Assembly (NCBI GenBank): GCA_018970165.1
Contig: JAGWWZ010000005.1
Coordinates: 1 to 52,482, forward strand
Reading direction: 5' to 3'
From: Planctomycetota bacterium
Lineage (GTDB): Bacteria; Planctomycetota; Planctomycetia; Pirellulales; Pirellulaceae
Length of the DNA: 52,482 nucleotides
Numbering within the stretch: position 1 is the first letter of the stretch; every line of letters starts with the position of its first letter. The translations under genes were made by a program, and so were the position numbers. The notes below the pieces were generated by a model, which was not told the DNA's origin, did not search any database, and saw only the letters and a list, made by a program, of their open reading frames with translations. This document shows, one piece after another, positions 51,998-52,482 of this stretch.

Positions 51998-52482
51998 ATG
52001 CGGCACATGATCACGCTTGATCTTCGATTGAGACTGCGAAACCGCTTCCGCGCTTTTGGGTCGGCCATCAAGTTAGGTTTACTCATCGCGTGTGGATCTG
52101 TGCAACCGGCCGTTGCGCAGGAAGATGCCAAGCGGGTCGCGGATCGTTTCGAGATATCGGAAGAAGCTCGCGGCATTCATCAGCGAGGGTATGTTTTCGA
52201 CGGCCACAACGATCTTCCCTGGGAGATTCGGACCCATGTCCCGGGACGCTTCGATGAGATCGATTTGCGTCAGCCTCAACCCAAAATGCACACCGATATC
52301 GATCGCTTGCGACGAGGAAATGTCGGGGCTCAGTTTTGGTCGGTGTATGTTTCGGTCGACACGATCGAAAAGGGAAACGCCTTCCAGACAACCGTGGAAC
52401 AGATTCGCCTCGTCGACGAGATGCTCACCCGCTATCCCGATGTCTTCGAATTAGCCCTCAATGCCGAGGATGTCGAGCGCAT
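51998..52482 (+). CDS. Membrane dipeptidase (M19), N-terminal part
   Basis: The gene is cut by the window edge; 161 codons are visible. A signal peptide (about 1-40, ending VQPAVAQ) precedes an M19 renal-dipeptidase-like start with DGHNDLPWE (zinc ligands H70 and D72), then TDIDRLRRGNVGAQFWSVYV, a strongly conserved stretch. M19 enzymes cleave dipeptides, including D-amino-acid-containing ones, outside the cytoplasm. AAGAGG about 8 bases before ATG 51998 supports the start. Later metal ligands and the C-terminus lie outside the window, so completeness cannot be judged. Confidence 0.88.
   Translation, partial: MRHMITLDLRLRLRNRFRAFGSAIKLGLLIACGSVQPAVAQEDAKRVADRFEISEEARGIHQRGYVFDGHNDLPWEIRTHVPGRFDEIDLRQPQPKMHTDIDRLRRGNVGAQFWSVYVSVDTIEKGNAFQTTVEQIRLVDEMLTRYPDVFELALNAEDVER

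Overview
The window looks like a piece of a planctomycete chromosome, most likely from the Pirellulaceae / Rhodopirellula-like group. The evidence is a YTV-repeat envelope protein, two secreted proteins whose N-termini carry the LESLE(S/A)R motif typical of planctomycete surface proteins, an ECF sigma factor next to a Ser/Thr kinase, an HTTM protein with its planctomycete partner, a CxxxxCH cytochrome-like secreted protein, and an acidic-N-terminus RpoD. No insertion sequence, prophage, CRISPR array, rRNA or tRNA was recognised.

Layout. 1-7.8 kb (+): the end of gcvH, a lipoate ligase-like gene, an FHA protein, a secreted hydrolase-like protein whose nucleophile Ser is replaced by Phe, a PIG-L deacetylase, a DEDDh exonuclease with a BRCT domain, acpS and an M24 peptidase. 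7.9-10.8 kb: cbiX-like chelatase (-) and the YTV-repeat protein (+). 10.9-17.8 kb: a signalling/conflict-type island. It holds a protein kinase fused to a TIR domain and two further TIR/DUF4062-like modules, translationally coupled to an nSTAND-type NTPase with a membrane anchor. A divergent ECF sigma factor gene and an unrecognised 314-residue gene lie alongside. 18.0-22.0 kb: an RTX-repeat protein with a calpain-like cysteine protease domain, and an LpoB-like / COG3014-like lipoprotein pair.

22.1-28.1 kb: a complete hypA-F set for [NiFe]-hydrogenase maturation, split into hypCDE (-), hypAB (+) and hypF (-), with no hydrogenase structural gene in view. 28.1-30.7 kb: a CHAD protein and rpoD, converging on a shared terminator. 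A roughly 900-base stretch without a convincing gene follows. 31.6-37.7 kb: a zinc-ribbon membrane protein, the HTTM pair, a cytochrome-like secreted protein, a large secreted protein of unknown function and a YbaB/EbfC-like protein.

37.7-40.9 kb holds the most unusual gene. It encodes a ClpB/Hsp100-like tandem AAA+ ATPase whose C-terminal third is recognisably a class-I release factor (RF2) that has lost the GGQ and SPF motifs. 41.2-46.6 kb: a small basic protein, a secreted seven-bladed WD40 protein and a large SdrD-B/FG-GAP surface protein. 46.7-52.5 kb: a secreted M61 peptidase with a PDZ domain, then an ACP / FabZ-like / FabF fatty-acid module, a zf-HC2-like protein, a cold-shock-domain protein and the start of an M19 membrane dipeptidase.

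Two regions deserve most attention: the Hsp100-pseudo-RF2 fusion (37998-40931) and the kinase-TIR / nSTAND / ECF sigma island (10875-17806). All functional statements come from reading motifs in translated sequence; no database search was run.
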